Shown: one piece after another, positions 24,652 through 33,219 of the stretch | How the letters are laid out: every line of letters begins with the position of its first letter | Numbering within the stretch: the first letter of the stretch is position 1 | From: Ezakiella coagulans | Lineage (GTDB): Bacteria; Bacillota; Clostridia; Tissierellales; Peptoniphilaceae | Assembly: GCF_003096635.1 (NCBI RefSeq) | Contig: NZ_QEKV01000002.1 | Coordinates: 95,388 to 159,387, forward strand | DNA: 64,000 bases | Reading direction: 5' to 3' | Program-made: the position numbers and the translations under genes | Notes under the pieces: model-generated | The model's database searches: none | The model's input: only the letters and a program-made list of their open reading frames with translations | Told to the model about the DNA's origin: nothing

Positions 24652-26436
24652 ATGGAACAAAATGGCAAAAAACTAGGGGACAAAGCGATAAGGCGCGCAT
24701 ACAAAGAAATTTTTAAAGCCGCACCCGTCGCTCTTGTATGTTATCTCCTGATGATAGCACTTTCCGGCTTGGCACCGACTGCAATTGCAATTGTAACCGG
24801 ATATGTAGTCGACGCAGCGATAAGCGCTGTTAAAGGAGCTGGAGAAATATCAGCGGTGATCGACAAGGCGATAATTCTTTGCGCTCTTGCAACTTTCAAT
24901 TTCGTTTCGAAACCTATAATCGAATGGCTCATGTCGGTTGTTATGGTAAATCTCGACGGCAATTTGAACGAAATGATTGTTGAAAAACATTCAAGACTCG
25001 CATATTGGCGCCTCGAAGACAAAGCGTCGCTCGACTTAATAAAACAGGTCGAAAAGAAAACATTGGATCAATTTAAAACCGCGCTTCAAGCGATGAATCA
25101 TTTGGGCATAGTTTCAATCTCGGCAATCTCCGCACTCATAACAATCACGGTTTATGTTTGGTGGGTTGTGCCGGTAGTGATTGTTGTAATCTATCCGCTC
25201 ATCTGGCTCGCAAAGAAGGGCGCAAAGGAAACATACGAAGAAGACAAAGCACTCAATGAAAAATATAGATATGTCGAAATGCTTGACGAAGTTCTGCTTG
25301 GAAAAGATTCGGCAAAAGAGAGATATCTCTTCGACTATTCGGACCACTACAACGAAATCGACTACAAAACTTATCGCGAAGTCACGAACGCAAAGTTTAA
25401 AGTTATGAAAAAATGGTTCAAACGAAGCAAGACTTTCTCGTCGATTTTCTCGCTCATCGTGCTCGTTGTGGCACTCGTACTTCTTAAACCTGTAAAAGCG
25501 GGCACATTGACTTTCGGTATTTACACCTCGGTCATCGCACTTGTAAGCACACTTATAAACCAAGTCGGATGGACAATTCCGAATGCAATGGACGCATTTA
25601 CAAGTACAAGCCTTTTCTTCAAAGACTTCTTCACATTCATGGATTTCGACGAAGAAGAGTCTGGGCTCATAAGACCGGAAAAAGTTCCGGAATTCGAATC
25701 GCTCGAATTTAAAGATGTGCGCTTCACATATCCGGGAACGGACAGAGAAATACTTAAATCAATGACTTTTAAAATCGAAAAGGGTCGCCACTACTCTCTT
25801 GTCGGCGAAAACGGAAGTGGAAAGTCGACCGTCATAAAACTCATGCTCGGTCTTTATGACCAATATGAAGGCACGATTTTAATAAACGGAGTAGATGCAA
25901 GGACGATGCCTTTAAACGTTCGCCGTTCGATTTTCTCCGCAATATTTCAGGACTATGTAATTTTCGGAACGACTATAAAAAACAATATCGCAATGGGTTA
26001 TGCGGACAGAGAGGCAAAAGTGGAGGAAGTGATTGACGACCTCGATTTGAGAGAAATGGTCAATAAAATGCCGGAGGGAATCGAGACGGAAATCGGAAAG
26101 CTCGACGACAGAGGACTCGACCTTTCGGGCGGTCAACGCCAAAGAATTGCTCTCGCGCGTGCGATTGTGTCGGATTCGCCGGTTGTGATTTTGGACGAAC
26201 CGACAGCGGCGATGGACCCTAAAACAGAGTCGAAACTCTATGAAAAAATGGGAAAACTGACAAAGGGCAGAACCGTTATTTTCATCTCGCACAGACTCGG
26301 CTCGACATCTTTGAGCGATGAAATATTCCTGTTCAAAGCGGGAAAAGTTTTTGAGCACGGCACACATGACGAAATGATGGCGCTTAAAGGTGACTATTAT
26401 GAAATGTACAATTCACAAAAGGAGTGGTATTCATGA
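24652..26436 (+). CDS. ABC exporter half-transporter, first pair, subunit 1
   Basis: A 594-residue fused membrane/ATPase half-transporter. About six membrane segments occupy residues 20-320. The ATPase has Walker A GENGSGKST near 386, signature LSGGQRQRIALARA, Walker B VVILDEPTAAMDP with catalytic Glu, and the H-loop IFISHRLGS. ATG 24652 follows AAGGG. It overlaps the next exporter gene by four bases, so the two most likely form a heterodimer. Substrate (peptide, lipid or drug) is not indicated: no precursor peptide, peptidase domain or modification gene is visible nearby. Confidence 0.92.
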   Translation: MEQNGKKLGDKAIRRAYKEIFKAAPVALVCYLLMIALSGLAPTAIAIVTGYVVDAAISAVKGAGEISAVIDKAIILCALATFNFVSKPIIEWLMSVVMVNLDGNLNEMIVEKHSRLAYWRLEDKASLDLIKQVEKKTLDQFKTALQAMNHLGIVSISAISALITITVYVWWVVPVVIVVIYPLIWLAKKGAKETYEEDKALNEKYRYVEMLDEVLLGKDSAKERYLFDYSDHYNEIDYKTYREVTNAKFKVMKKWFKRSKTFSSIFSLIVLVVALVLLKPVKAGTLTFGIYTSVIALVSTLINQVGWTIPNAMDAFTSTSLFFKDFFTFMDFDEEESGLIRPEKVPEFESLEFKDVRFTYPGTDREILKSMTFKIEKGRHYSLVGENGSGKSTVIKLMLGLYDQYEGTILINGVDARTMPLNVRRSIFSAIFQDYVIFGTTIKNNIAMGYADREAKVEEVIDDLDLREMVNKMPEGIETEIGKLDDRGLDLSGGQRQRIALARAIVSDSPVVILDEPTAAMDPKTESKLYEKMGKLTKGRTVIFISHRLGSTSLSDEIFLFKAGKVFEHGTHDEMMALKGDYYEMYNSQKEWYS

Positions 26437-28202
26437 AATCAATCTCGAAATTTTTCAAAACAATACACGATTTGATGCCGTTTGCGATAAAACCGGCGGT
26501 CAAACAAAATAGGGGCGAATTCATTTTGATGGTCGTGTCCTCGCTCATCCAATCGACACTTCTTGGACTGAACGTGATTATCCAGGCATATTTCTTTCAA
26601 ACGATCAATGAATATATAAACGGCGGAATGCTCTCGACAGCAATACTCGGCGCTGTGCTTTTCGTGTCGCTCTTGATTTTCGGACAAGTTATTAACGCCG
26701 TTGTAAATTACTCGATAAATAAATTTATATCACTCGCCGGAAAAACTGCTGAAAACGGAATAATGTCAAAAGTGAAGAAATTAAAACCGATTTATTTTGA
26801 GGACCCGGAAAATCTTTTGAAACTATCGAGAGCGCGTGCCGGAGGACCGGATGCAATGCTTTTCACGGGGCTTGCTGCGATGGTTGTGTCGGGATATTTG
26901 CCGTATTTTATAATCATGATATGGTATATGTCCTCGAAAAATGCATCGCTTGCACTCATATTTCCAATACTCTTTTTGCCGGCTTTAATCGGTTACATTT
27001 TTAAGATGAAGATTGTTGTGAAACTGAAAAATGAAGAAACGAAAATTACACGTGTGCGCGATGAATATAGAAGCTACATCATCGGCTCGGCAGCGAAGGA
27101 AATGCGCATGGGCGGATTTTACAACTTCCTCCACAACAAATATAAAACCGGATGGGACGAAGTGAAAAAAGTTCAAAAAAGAGCAAACAGAAAGACATTT
27201 TGGATTGAATTTACACTGAAAATAATAACCGCCGCCGCATATTCGAGCGTTATCTATCTCATTTTAAGAGCAACGCTCATGGGCGACACTAATGCAGGCT
27301 TTCTTGCAGCGACAATTACCTCTATGGAATTTATGTTCGGCATAATGGAGGAACTTCTGCAAAATTCAATTGCACCGCTCGCCGAAAGATATGGCGGAAT
27401 AGATTTCTACGTCAACATGATGCGTGAAGAAGAAGCCGATAACGGAACGGATATGACGCCGATTGAAAGTGTAAAAATCAGAAATCTTTCGTTTAAATAT
27501 CCGAACTCTGAAAGATATGCTGTGAAAGATGTGGACCTCGACCTCGAAAAAGACAAACTCATTGCAGTTGTCGGGGAAAACGGAAGCGGAAAAAGTACAC
27601 TTCTAAAACTTGTGCTCGGACTTTTCGACACCTCCGAAGGCGAAGTGAAATACTTTGACGAAAAGGGCGGGGAAATCGAAAATCCGAACCTTCGCGAAAA
27701 AACTTCCGCAATCTTTCAGGACTTCTACAGATACAAAATGCAACTCGATGAAAATATTGAAATTTCGGACTTGAATAAAAATGATGACTTCGGATTGGCT
27801 CTTGAAAAAGCGGGACTGAACTCGAATCTTCCGATATTTCCGAATGGCGGCAACACCGTGCTTTCGCGTGAATTTAACGGAACGGACCTCTCCGGTGGAC
27901 AATGGCAAAGAGTCGCAATTGCCCGCGGAGTATATCGCGACCGCGACATCATCGCCTTCGACGAACCGACCGCTGCAATCGACCCTCTCGAAGAATCGGC
28001 ACTCTACAACAAACTTCGCGAAATCTCAGCCGGAAAAATCTCGCTCTTGATCACCCACAGAATCGGCTCCGCTCGTATCGCCGACGAAATCATTGTCATG
28101 AACAACGGGGAAGTGAGTGAGAGAGGGACACATGAAGAACTTATGAGATTAAAGGGAGAGTACTACGGAATGGTCAATGAACAGTCTAAATGGTACAAGT
28201 AG
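26433..28202 (+). CDS. ABC exporter half-transporter, first pair, subunit 2
   Basis: A 589-residue half-transporter with N-terminal membrane domain and ATPase domain: Walker A GENGSGKST near 380, signature LSGGQWQRVAIARG, Walker B IIAFDEPTAAIDP and H-loop LITHRIGS. Both this and its partner keep the catalytic Glu, so neither is an obviously degenerate site. ATG 26433 forms the ATGA overlap with the previous gene, behind AAAGGAGTGG. Repeat A copies and a terminator follow in the 3' region. Confidence 0.92.
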   Translation: MKSISKFFKTIHDLMPFAIKPAVKQNRGEFILMVVSSLIQSTLLGLNVIIQAYFFQTINEYINGGMLSTAILGAVLFVSLLIFGQVINAVVNYSINKFISLAGKTAENGIMSKVKKLKPIYFEDPENLLKLSRARAGGPDAMLFTGLAAMVVSGYLPYFIIMIWYMSSKNASLALIFPILFLPALIGYIFKMKIVVKLKNEETKITRVRDEYRSYIIGSAAKEMRMGGFYNFLHNKYKTGWDEVKKVQKRANRKTFWIEFTLKIITAAAYSSVIYLILRATLMGDTNAGFLAATITSMEFMFGIMEELLQNSIAPLAERYGGIDFYVNMMREEEADNGTDMTPIESVKIRNLSFKYPNSERYAVKDVDLDLEKDKLIAVVGENGSGKSTLLKLVLGLFDTSEGEVKYFDEKGGEIENPNLREKTSAIFQDFYRYKMQLDENIEISDLNKNDDFGLALEKAGLNSNLPIFPNGGNTVLSREFNGTDLSGGQWQRVAIARGVYRDRDIIAFDEPTAAIDPLEESALYNKLREISAGKISLLITHRIGSARIADEIIVMNNGEVSERGTHEELMRLKGEYYGMVNEQSKWYK

Positions 28203-28210
28203 GAATATTT

Positions 28211-28336
28211 AATTTGCGGTCTATTTTGCGATAAACGGTTGATTTCGTGTTTTAGTCGCTGCGACGTACTTGTCAGTACGCCTCACTCCTAAAACACTCT
28301 ATCTAACCGTTTCTCATCAAAATATCATCGCAAATT
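28211..28336. repeat. Palindromic repeat A, copy 2
   Basis: A 126-bp imperfect palindrome beginning AATTTGC and ending GCAAATT. Compared with copy 1 the arm CGCTT/AAGCG has become CGGTT/AACCG and the AATATT arms have become GTGTTTT/AAAACAC, so base changes on one side are matched on the other. Confidence 0.85.
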
Positions 28337-28370
28337 ACGGTGTTTATGTATGTGGAATTGGTTTGAATAT

Positions 28371-28479
28371 GCGATAAACGGATGATATTGTGTTTTAGTC
28401 GCTCAGACGTATTTATCAATACGCCTCACTCCTAAAATATTTCATCTAAGCGTTTCTCATCGAAAATTCCTCGCAAATT
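28371..28479. repeat. Palindromic repeat A, copy 3 (mixed type)
   Basis: The left half resembles copy 2 (AAACGG, GTGTTTTAG) while the right half resembles copy 1 (AAATATTTCAT, AAGCGTTTCTC), so the stem is partly mismatched. The tip CGTATT-TATC-AATACG keeps full pairing with changed bases relative to copy 1. Confidence 0.75.
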
Positions 28480-28492
28480 GGTGTGCATATAT

Positions 28493-28517
28493 GAACCGGC
28501 AAACACCGGTTCTTTTT
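28493..28517 (+). terminator. Terminator closing the exporter 3' region
   Basis: GAACCGG (28493-28499) and CCGGTTC (28506-28512) with six T. The same GAACCGG hairpin follows repeat A copies at 41462-41488. Confidence 0.8.
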
Positions 28518-28551
28518 TGTGATTATAAATTGTATGATGTTGCAAACACCT

Positions 28552-28641
28552 GCGCAATCAAAAATTGAGTTTACGGCGCATGTCATCAAAATTTCTCGCA
28601 AATTGGAGTAGATGTTTGCGGTAGTTTTTGCGAGAAATTTT
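28552..28641. repeat. Repeat B copy 1 and a perfect 15-bp hairpin
   Basis: CGCAATCAAAAATTGAGTTT followed by ACGGCGCAT (28552-28580) recurs at 41287-41315. It runs into AAAATTTCTCGCAAA (28588-28602), which is perfectly complementary to TTTGCGAGAAATTTT (28627-28641) across a 24-base loop. Confidence 0.7.
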
Positions 28642-28750
28642 TTAAAATGTATGATATTACAAGCAGCGATTGCGAAATGATACAATTGTATGAATATATC
28701 ATCGTGGATAAAATGGCGTGTGCTATTTTTGATTATATATTTTAAATATA

Positions 28751-28840
28751 CATCTTTAGCTGTATGTTGTTATAACAACGAAATTTATATATTCTATTCT
28801 ATTATACATTCATCTTTGACTGTATGTTGTTATAACAACG
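28751..28840. repeat. Two 30-bp direct repeats each with a perfect palindrome
   Basis: Units at 28751-28780 and 28811-28840 differ in only two bases and are exactly 60 bp apart. Each ends in GTTGTTATAACAAC, a perfect 14-bp palindrome (28766-28779 and 28826-28839). They lie 75-165 bases upstream of the promoter of the nucleosidase-like gene and look like paired regulator-binding sites. Confidence 0.75.
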
Positions 28841-28914
28841 TACGTAAAAAATCGTGGCACACACAGGAACAAACGATTATAAAAAAAACACACCCCCACC
28901 CCCACCTCTCATAT

Positions 28915-28943
28915 TTGAAATTCTCACCCAAACCATGTATAAT
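28915..28943 (+). promoter_or_regulatory. Promoter of the nucleosidase-like gene
   Basis: TTGAAA (28915-28920) and TATAAT (28938-28943) are 17 bases apart. A C-rich tract CCCCCACCCCCACC lies just upstream (about 28892-28906). Confidence 0.75.
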
Positions 28944-28968
28944 TTAAGTAATTGGAGGGATGAGATAT

Positions 28969-29640
28969 ATGAATATCGGGATTTTAGTGGCGGTTGAATT
29001 TGACGCTTTTTACAATATATACGGTGAGCCGATTGAGAAGTTCAAGCACGGGTATTTGGAGGTTTTTAAGTATCATATTCACGGCAAGGATGTTTATGTT
29101 GCTGCATCGAATGCGGGGCAGATTAGGGCTTCGATTGCGATGACGGTTCTTGTTGAGGTTTATCACTGCGAGATTATTTTAAATTACGGCGTGGTTGGAG
29201 CGCTACGCGAGCAAGAGGTTGAGGAGCTTGCAGTTGTGCAAAATGTTGTGCACTATGATTGGGACGTGAGCGAAGTCGATGTAATCGAAAAGGGCAGGTA
29301 TTCGATGTTTGATTCGACGATGATTCCGGTTTCTAAGAGACTTGTGGATTTGGCGGTTAAGCTCGACCCGGATCTCGAGAAGGTAAATCTTGCATCGGGC
29401 GACAAGTTTGTCGACAGACGCGCCGACAGAGAGAAGCTTTATAAGGAGTGGAACTGCGACATTGTCGATATGGAAGGCGCATCGATTGCACTCTGCAGTT
29501 ATCTTTTCGGGGTGGAATGCCTTATGATTAAGGCGGTGAGCGACACTCTCGAGACGGAAGGTCAAGGTTTTTATGAAAATTTTGAGAGAGCAAGCAGAGT
29601 TGCGGTGAAACTTATCGACGATTTAATTTTGAATTTGTAG
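28969..29640 (+). CDS. MTA/SAH nucleosidase-like phosphorylase-superfamily protein
   Basis: The 223 residues follow the methylthioadenosine/S-adenosylhomocysteine nucleosidase plan: NIGILVAVEFDAF with the early catalytic-type Glu, ASNAGQIRASIAMTVL in place of the GVGKVNAA-type loop, NYGVVGALRE, DMEGASIALCSYLFGV with the substrate-binding Glu, and IKAVSDTLE with the catalytic Asp. Divergence in the glycine-rich loop means the base or sugar specificity is uncertain; a related nucleoside phosphorylase role is possible. ATG 28969 lies nine bases after GGAGGG, whereas the ATG at 28960 overlaps that site. It has its own promoter and terminator between two exporter pairs. Confidence 0.78.
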   Translation: MNIGILVAVEFDAFYNIYGEPIEKFKHGYLEVFKYHIHGKDVYVAASNAGQIRASIAMTVLVEVYHCEIILNYGVVGALREQEVEELAVVQNVVHYDWDVSEVDVIEKGRYSMFDSTMIPVSKRLVDLAVKLDPDLEKVNLASGDKFVDRRADREKLYKEWNCDIVDMEGASIALCSYLFGVECLMIKAVSDTLETEGQGFYENFERASRVAVKLIDDLILNL

Positions 29641-29645
29641 ATGTA

Positions 29646-29675
29646 AAAGCAATCAAAAGGGTTGCTTTTTTTATT
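29646..29675 (+). terminator. Terminator of the nucleosidase-like gene
   Basis: AAAGCAA (29646-29652) pairs with TTGCTTT and is followed by a T run. Confidence 0.8.
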
Positions 29676-29737
29676 GCAAGTAGTATAATTTAGTTAAAGG
29701 TATTTTATATTATATTAAAGCTTTAGGGGGGGCAAGC

Positions 29738-31447
29738 GTGAAAGCTATTTTTAATACATATCGCTTGGTGCGAAGAAATGCAGGAGCAATTTATGCTCTG
29801 ATTATATTAGAAAGTATAATAAGTGCACTTACAGATCCGCTTATTATTTATGCAACAAAGCTTTCGGTCGATTCGATTGTAGGGTTTGTAAGCGGCGGTG
29901 CAGATGTAAAACCGGTTATATTTTTGGTTTTATTGTTTGCGTGGAAAGAGTTGTCGAAGTTTTTTAGAAATATTTTGGACATAAAGCTTGAGCAAAGGCT
30001 CGAATTAAATTTAAACAAATCGCTTATGAACAAGCTTTCTTTAATTTCGGTTGATGAAATAGAAAAGTCGGAGTTTCAAGATAAGTTAAATCAAATCAAG
30101 GACAGACCGCATCTTGCACTTATAGAGCTCTTCAATTCTTCTATTTTAATTTTGTCGACAGTTATTAAGGTTGTCGGTATTGCGTTTGTGTTTTTTAATA
30201 TTTCCGGAATTCTTGGAATATCTTATTTGATTGCTGCCATTTTTGATATTTTATTTACTTTTATGGCAGTTAACAAGATGAATAAGATGTTTGAAAACAC
30301 CTCAAGAAATGAACGCGAGATGGAAAATGTAATAGATATTTTGAAAAATAAGGATGCTTTATACGAAATCAAAGTGTTTAAGATGAAAAATTTATTTTTA
30401 AACAGGTTTGAAAAGTATTCGTCTGCGGTTTTTAAGGAAAGGCTCGACACGACTTTGAAGAGTCAAAATTATCTTCTTTTAAGTTCTGTTGTTAATATTG
30501 TTTGGATGGGGCTTGTGATTTTATTTATAGTTTCGAAGCTCCTTGCAAAAGCGATTGGTGCAGGCGACCTTACGGCGATTGTAACATCTGCATCCAGTAC
30601 TTTGGATATGGCTGAGGATTTTGTTTATGAGGCTTCAAATGTTTCGAACAATGGATATATCGCGAATACATTGTTTTATATTTTGAGTTACGATGAAAGA
30701 AAGGTTGAAAAGAGTTCTAAATATGGGGATGAGATAGAGTTTTCGCACGTGAGTTTTAAATATCCGGGGACTCAAAAGACAGTTCTTCACGATTTGAGTT
30801 TTAAAATAAACAAGGATAAAGTGACTGCAATTGTCGGAGAGAACGGAGCAGGGAAAAGCACTATAATAAAATTGGTGGCAGGTCTATACGAGCCGACAGA
30901 GGGTTCTGTGAGAATTTCAAATATGAATCCATATTCGATGTCAAATGAGGATATTTCAAATGAACTTTCGATAGTTTTTCAAGATTTTAAAAATTATGAA
31001 ATCAGTTTACGCGACAATATTCTTTTCGGCAAAGCCGGAGATATAGCTGAAGATTTGAGACTTTTGGAGCTTGATAAGTACAGCGAAGACACAAATATAG
31101 GAAAGCTTGAAGAAGACGGAGTGTATCTTTCGGGAGGAGAGAACCAAAAGCTTGCACTTGCAAGGGCTATTCAAAAGAAATCGGATTTTCTTATATTTGA
31201 CGAGCCGACAGCCTCGATGGACCCGATGGTTGAAGCTAAGATGTATGACAATATTTTGAAGGTTTTAAAGAGTCGCGGTGCAATAATTATCACTCACAGA
31301 TTGGTTCTTTCGAAACTGGCGGACGATATAATTGTGCTTAATGAAGGAAGAATTATAGAGCGCGGAAGTCACGACGAACTTATGAACAGGGGCGGAATTT
31401 ATAAACAGATGTATGACGAACAGTCGGGTTGGTACAAGGAGAATTAA
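29738..31447 (+). CDS. ABC exporter half-transporter, second pair, subunit 1
   Basis: A 569-residue fused exporter subunit: membrane domain in about the first 300 residues, then Walker A GENGAGKST near 368, a Q-loop VFQDFKN, signature LSGGENQKLALARA, Walker B FLIFDEPTASMDP and H-loop IITHRL. The start is GTG at 29738 behind a GGGGGG stretch. It precedes its partner by one base. It is related to but clearly distinct from the pair at 24652-28202, so this is not a recent tandem duplication. Substrate unknown. Confidence 0.92.
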   Translation: MKAIFNTYRLVRRNAGAIYALIILESIISALTDPLIIYATKLSVDSIVGFVSGGADVKPVIFLVLLFAWKELSKFFRNILDIKLEQRLELNLNKSLMNKLSLISVDEIEKSEFQDKLNQIKDRPHLALIELFNSSILILSTVIKVVGIAFVFFNISGILGISYLIAAIFDILFTFMAVNKMNKMFENTSRNEREMENVIDILKNKDALYEIKVFKMKNLFLNRFEKYSSAVFKERLDTTLKSQNYLLLSSVVNIVWMGLVILFIVSKLLAKAIGAGDLTAIVTSASSTLDMAEDFVYEASNVSNNGYIANTLFYILSYDERKVEKSSKYGDEIEFSHVSFKYPGTQKTVLHDLSFKINKDKVTAIVGENGAGKSTIIKLVAGLYEPTEGSVRISNMNPYSMSNEDISNELSIVFQDFKNYEISLRDNILFGKAGDIAEDLRLLELDKYSEDTNIGKLEEDGVYLSGGENQKLALARAIQKKSDFLIFDEPTASMDPMVEAKMYDNILKVLKSRGAIIITHRLVLSKLADDIIVLNEGRIIERGSHDELMNRGGIYKQMYDEQSGWYKEN

Positions 31448-31448
31448 A

Positions 31449-33164
31449 ATGTTTGAAGTATTAAAAAAGATATCCAAAATTACCCCTTTCGGAACTGCAT
31501 ATGTATTTCTATATCACATTGTTTCAGGAGTTTTGGTTGCACTGAAACTCAATTTTACGATGAATATTATTGAGTCGGGATATCAATATATCGTTCGATG
31601 CGAAGATATTAATTCAGTAATAAAATATGGAATTTATCTTTTGGCTTTAATTTTCACTGAAAGGGTGATGGAGTATTTTTATGCTGTTTTCATGAACGGA
31701 TTTTTATACGAAAAGTCCGACAACAAATTTAAATATGAAGTCGCACACAAGCTTACTGAAATCGAGATGATAAAATTTGAGGACAGGGAATTTTTGTCAA
31801 ATTTGGAAAGGGCTTCAAATGCGGTTGACGATGAAAGGATGAGCACATGTGTACATTTGATGGCGAGAATTTCGGGAGAGGTTGTAGAAGTTGTTTTAAT
31901 TCTTTTAACGCTTCTTTCATACAGCAGATATTTGGTATATCTTGCACTTCTGACAGTTGTTCCGTATTTTGTGACTAGAATAATTAGAGGAAAGGCATTT
32001 TATAAGTTAAAGAATATAGAGATATATAACGAAAGAAAACTAAATTATTTATATAGTATATTTACAGATGCAAAAATCAACAGAGAGATAAAGCTAAACG
32101 ACAGTTCGGATTTTTTTGTGAACAGATATGAAAATATTTTTGCGGATGTGGGCGACAAATATTATAATGAGAGATTAAAGGATGCAAAGTCACTTTTGTT
32201 TTGTGATATATTGAGCGTGATTTCTTATTCAGTTGCGGTAATATTAACTATAAAACTTGCATTCAGTCGCGACATTGCCATCGGGATGATGGGAGCGGCG
32301 CTTATTGCTTTTAGAAATATGCAGTCAAGCACAAAGGAAATGATTACCTCGATCGGCAATATGCCGAAAAACTTGATGTTTGCAAATGATTTTATAAATT
32401 TTATGAACACGGAAGAAGAAAAGAGGAATTTCAACGTTGAGTTCGGGAATGTAAAAATGGAAGATGTTTCATTTATTTATCCGAATTCGGAAAACGGAAT
32501 AAAAAATATAAATGCTGAAATCAAAGAAGGAGAGTCGGTTGCAATTGTCGGTTACAACGGTTCCGGGAAAACGACATTTACAAAGGTCATAAGCGGGATT
32601 TATAAATCGGATGGTGAAATAGTTGTTGGGAATTCAAATATGAACTTTTCGGGAATTTCTTTTGATGATTATACGATTGTTCCGCAAATCAGAACAGAAA
32701 CAAACCTGACTGTCGGAGAACATATTTCATCGAAAGAGCATTTCGATTCTGAAAAAGTCTTTGAAAAACTTAGATTCGTTGGACTTTCAAAGTTATGCAA
32801 AGATGAAATATTAAACACAAGAATAGGGAAAGAATTTGACGGAATTGAACTTTCGGGTGGAGAAAGAGAAAGACTTGATATTGCGCGGGCGTTATATGAG
32901 GATAAAAAGTTAATCATTATGGACGAGCCGACCTCAGCGCTTGATCCGATGGAGGAAAGTGCGATTTTAAAAAAATTTTTGGAAATATCAAAAAATATAA
33001 CGTCTATAATTGTTACTCACAGACTTGGCATTACAAAGTTTGTGGACAAGGTTATAGTATTTAAAGACGGTGAGATTATCGCAAACGGAACACACGAAGA
33101 CTTGATGGAAAAGTGCGAACACTATAGAAATATGTATAACGAACAAAGTCGTTTTTATTTATAA
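31449..33164 (+). CDS. ABC exporter half-transporter, second pair, subunit 2
   Basis: A 571-residue half-transporter with membrane segments in the first 300 residues and an ATPase domain: Walker A GYNGSGKTT near 370, signature LSGGERERLDIARAL, Walker [14 protein letters not shown] and H-loop IVTHRLG. ATG 31449 follows AAGGAGAATT directly after the partner's stop; a longer frame from 31413 lies inside the upstream gene and is not favoured. The pair presumably forms a heterodimeric exporter. Confidence 0.92.
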   Translation: MFEVLKKISKITPFGTAYVFLYHIVSGVLVALKLNFTMNIIESGYQYIVRCEDINSVIKYGIYLLALIFTERVMEYFYAVFMNGFLYEKSDNKFKYEVAHKLTEIEMIKFEDREFLSNLERASNAVDDERMSTCVHLMARISGEVVEVVLILLTLLSYSRYLVYLALLTVVPYFVTRIIRGKAFYKLKNIEIYNERKLNYLYSIFTDAKINREIKLNDSSDFFVNRYENIFADVGDKYYNERLKDAKSLLFCDILSVISYSVAVILTIKLAFSRDIAIGMMGAALIAFRNMQSSTKEMITSIGNMPKNLMFANDFINFMNTEEEKRNFNVEFGNVKMEDVSFIYPNSENGIKNINAEIKEGESVAIVGYNGSGKTTFTKVISGIYKSDGEIVVGNSNMNFSGISFDDYTIVPQIRTETNLTVGEHISSKEHFDSEKVFEKLRFVGLSKLCKDEILNTRIGKEFDGIELSGGERERLDIARALYEDKKLIIMDEPTSALDPMEESAILKKFLEISKNITSIIVTHRLGITKFVDKVIVFKDGEIIANGTHEDLMEKCEHYRNMYNEQSRFYL

Positions 33165-33167
33165 AAA

Positions 33168-33197
33168 GTTTACAGAATCCCTTTATGTGTGGTATAA
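33168..33197 (+). promoter_or_regulatory. Probable promoter of the 33220-36050 pair
   Basis: TTTACA and TATAAT are spaced by about 18 bases just after the exporter stop codon and upstream of the gene at 33220. Confidence 0.55.
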
Positions 33198-33219
33198 TAT
33201 AGTAAAGTGGGTGCTTTTT

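Noticed and set aside
28751-28840. A short CRISPR array
   Set aside because: There are only two 30-bp units, the unit is partly palindromic, no cas gene is nearby, and position before a promoter fits operator sites better.
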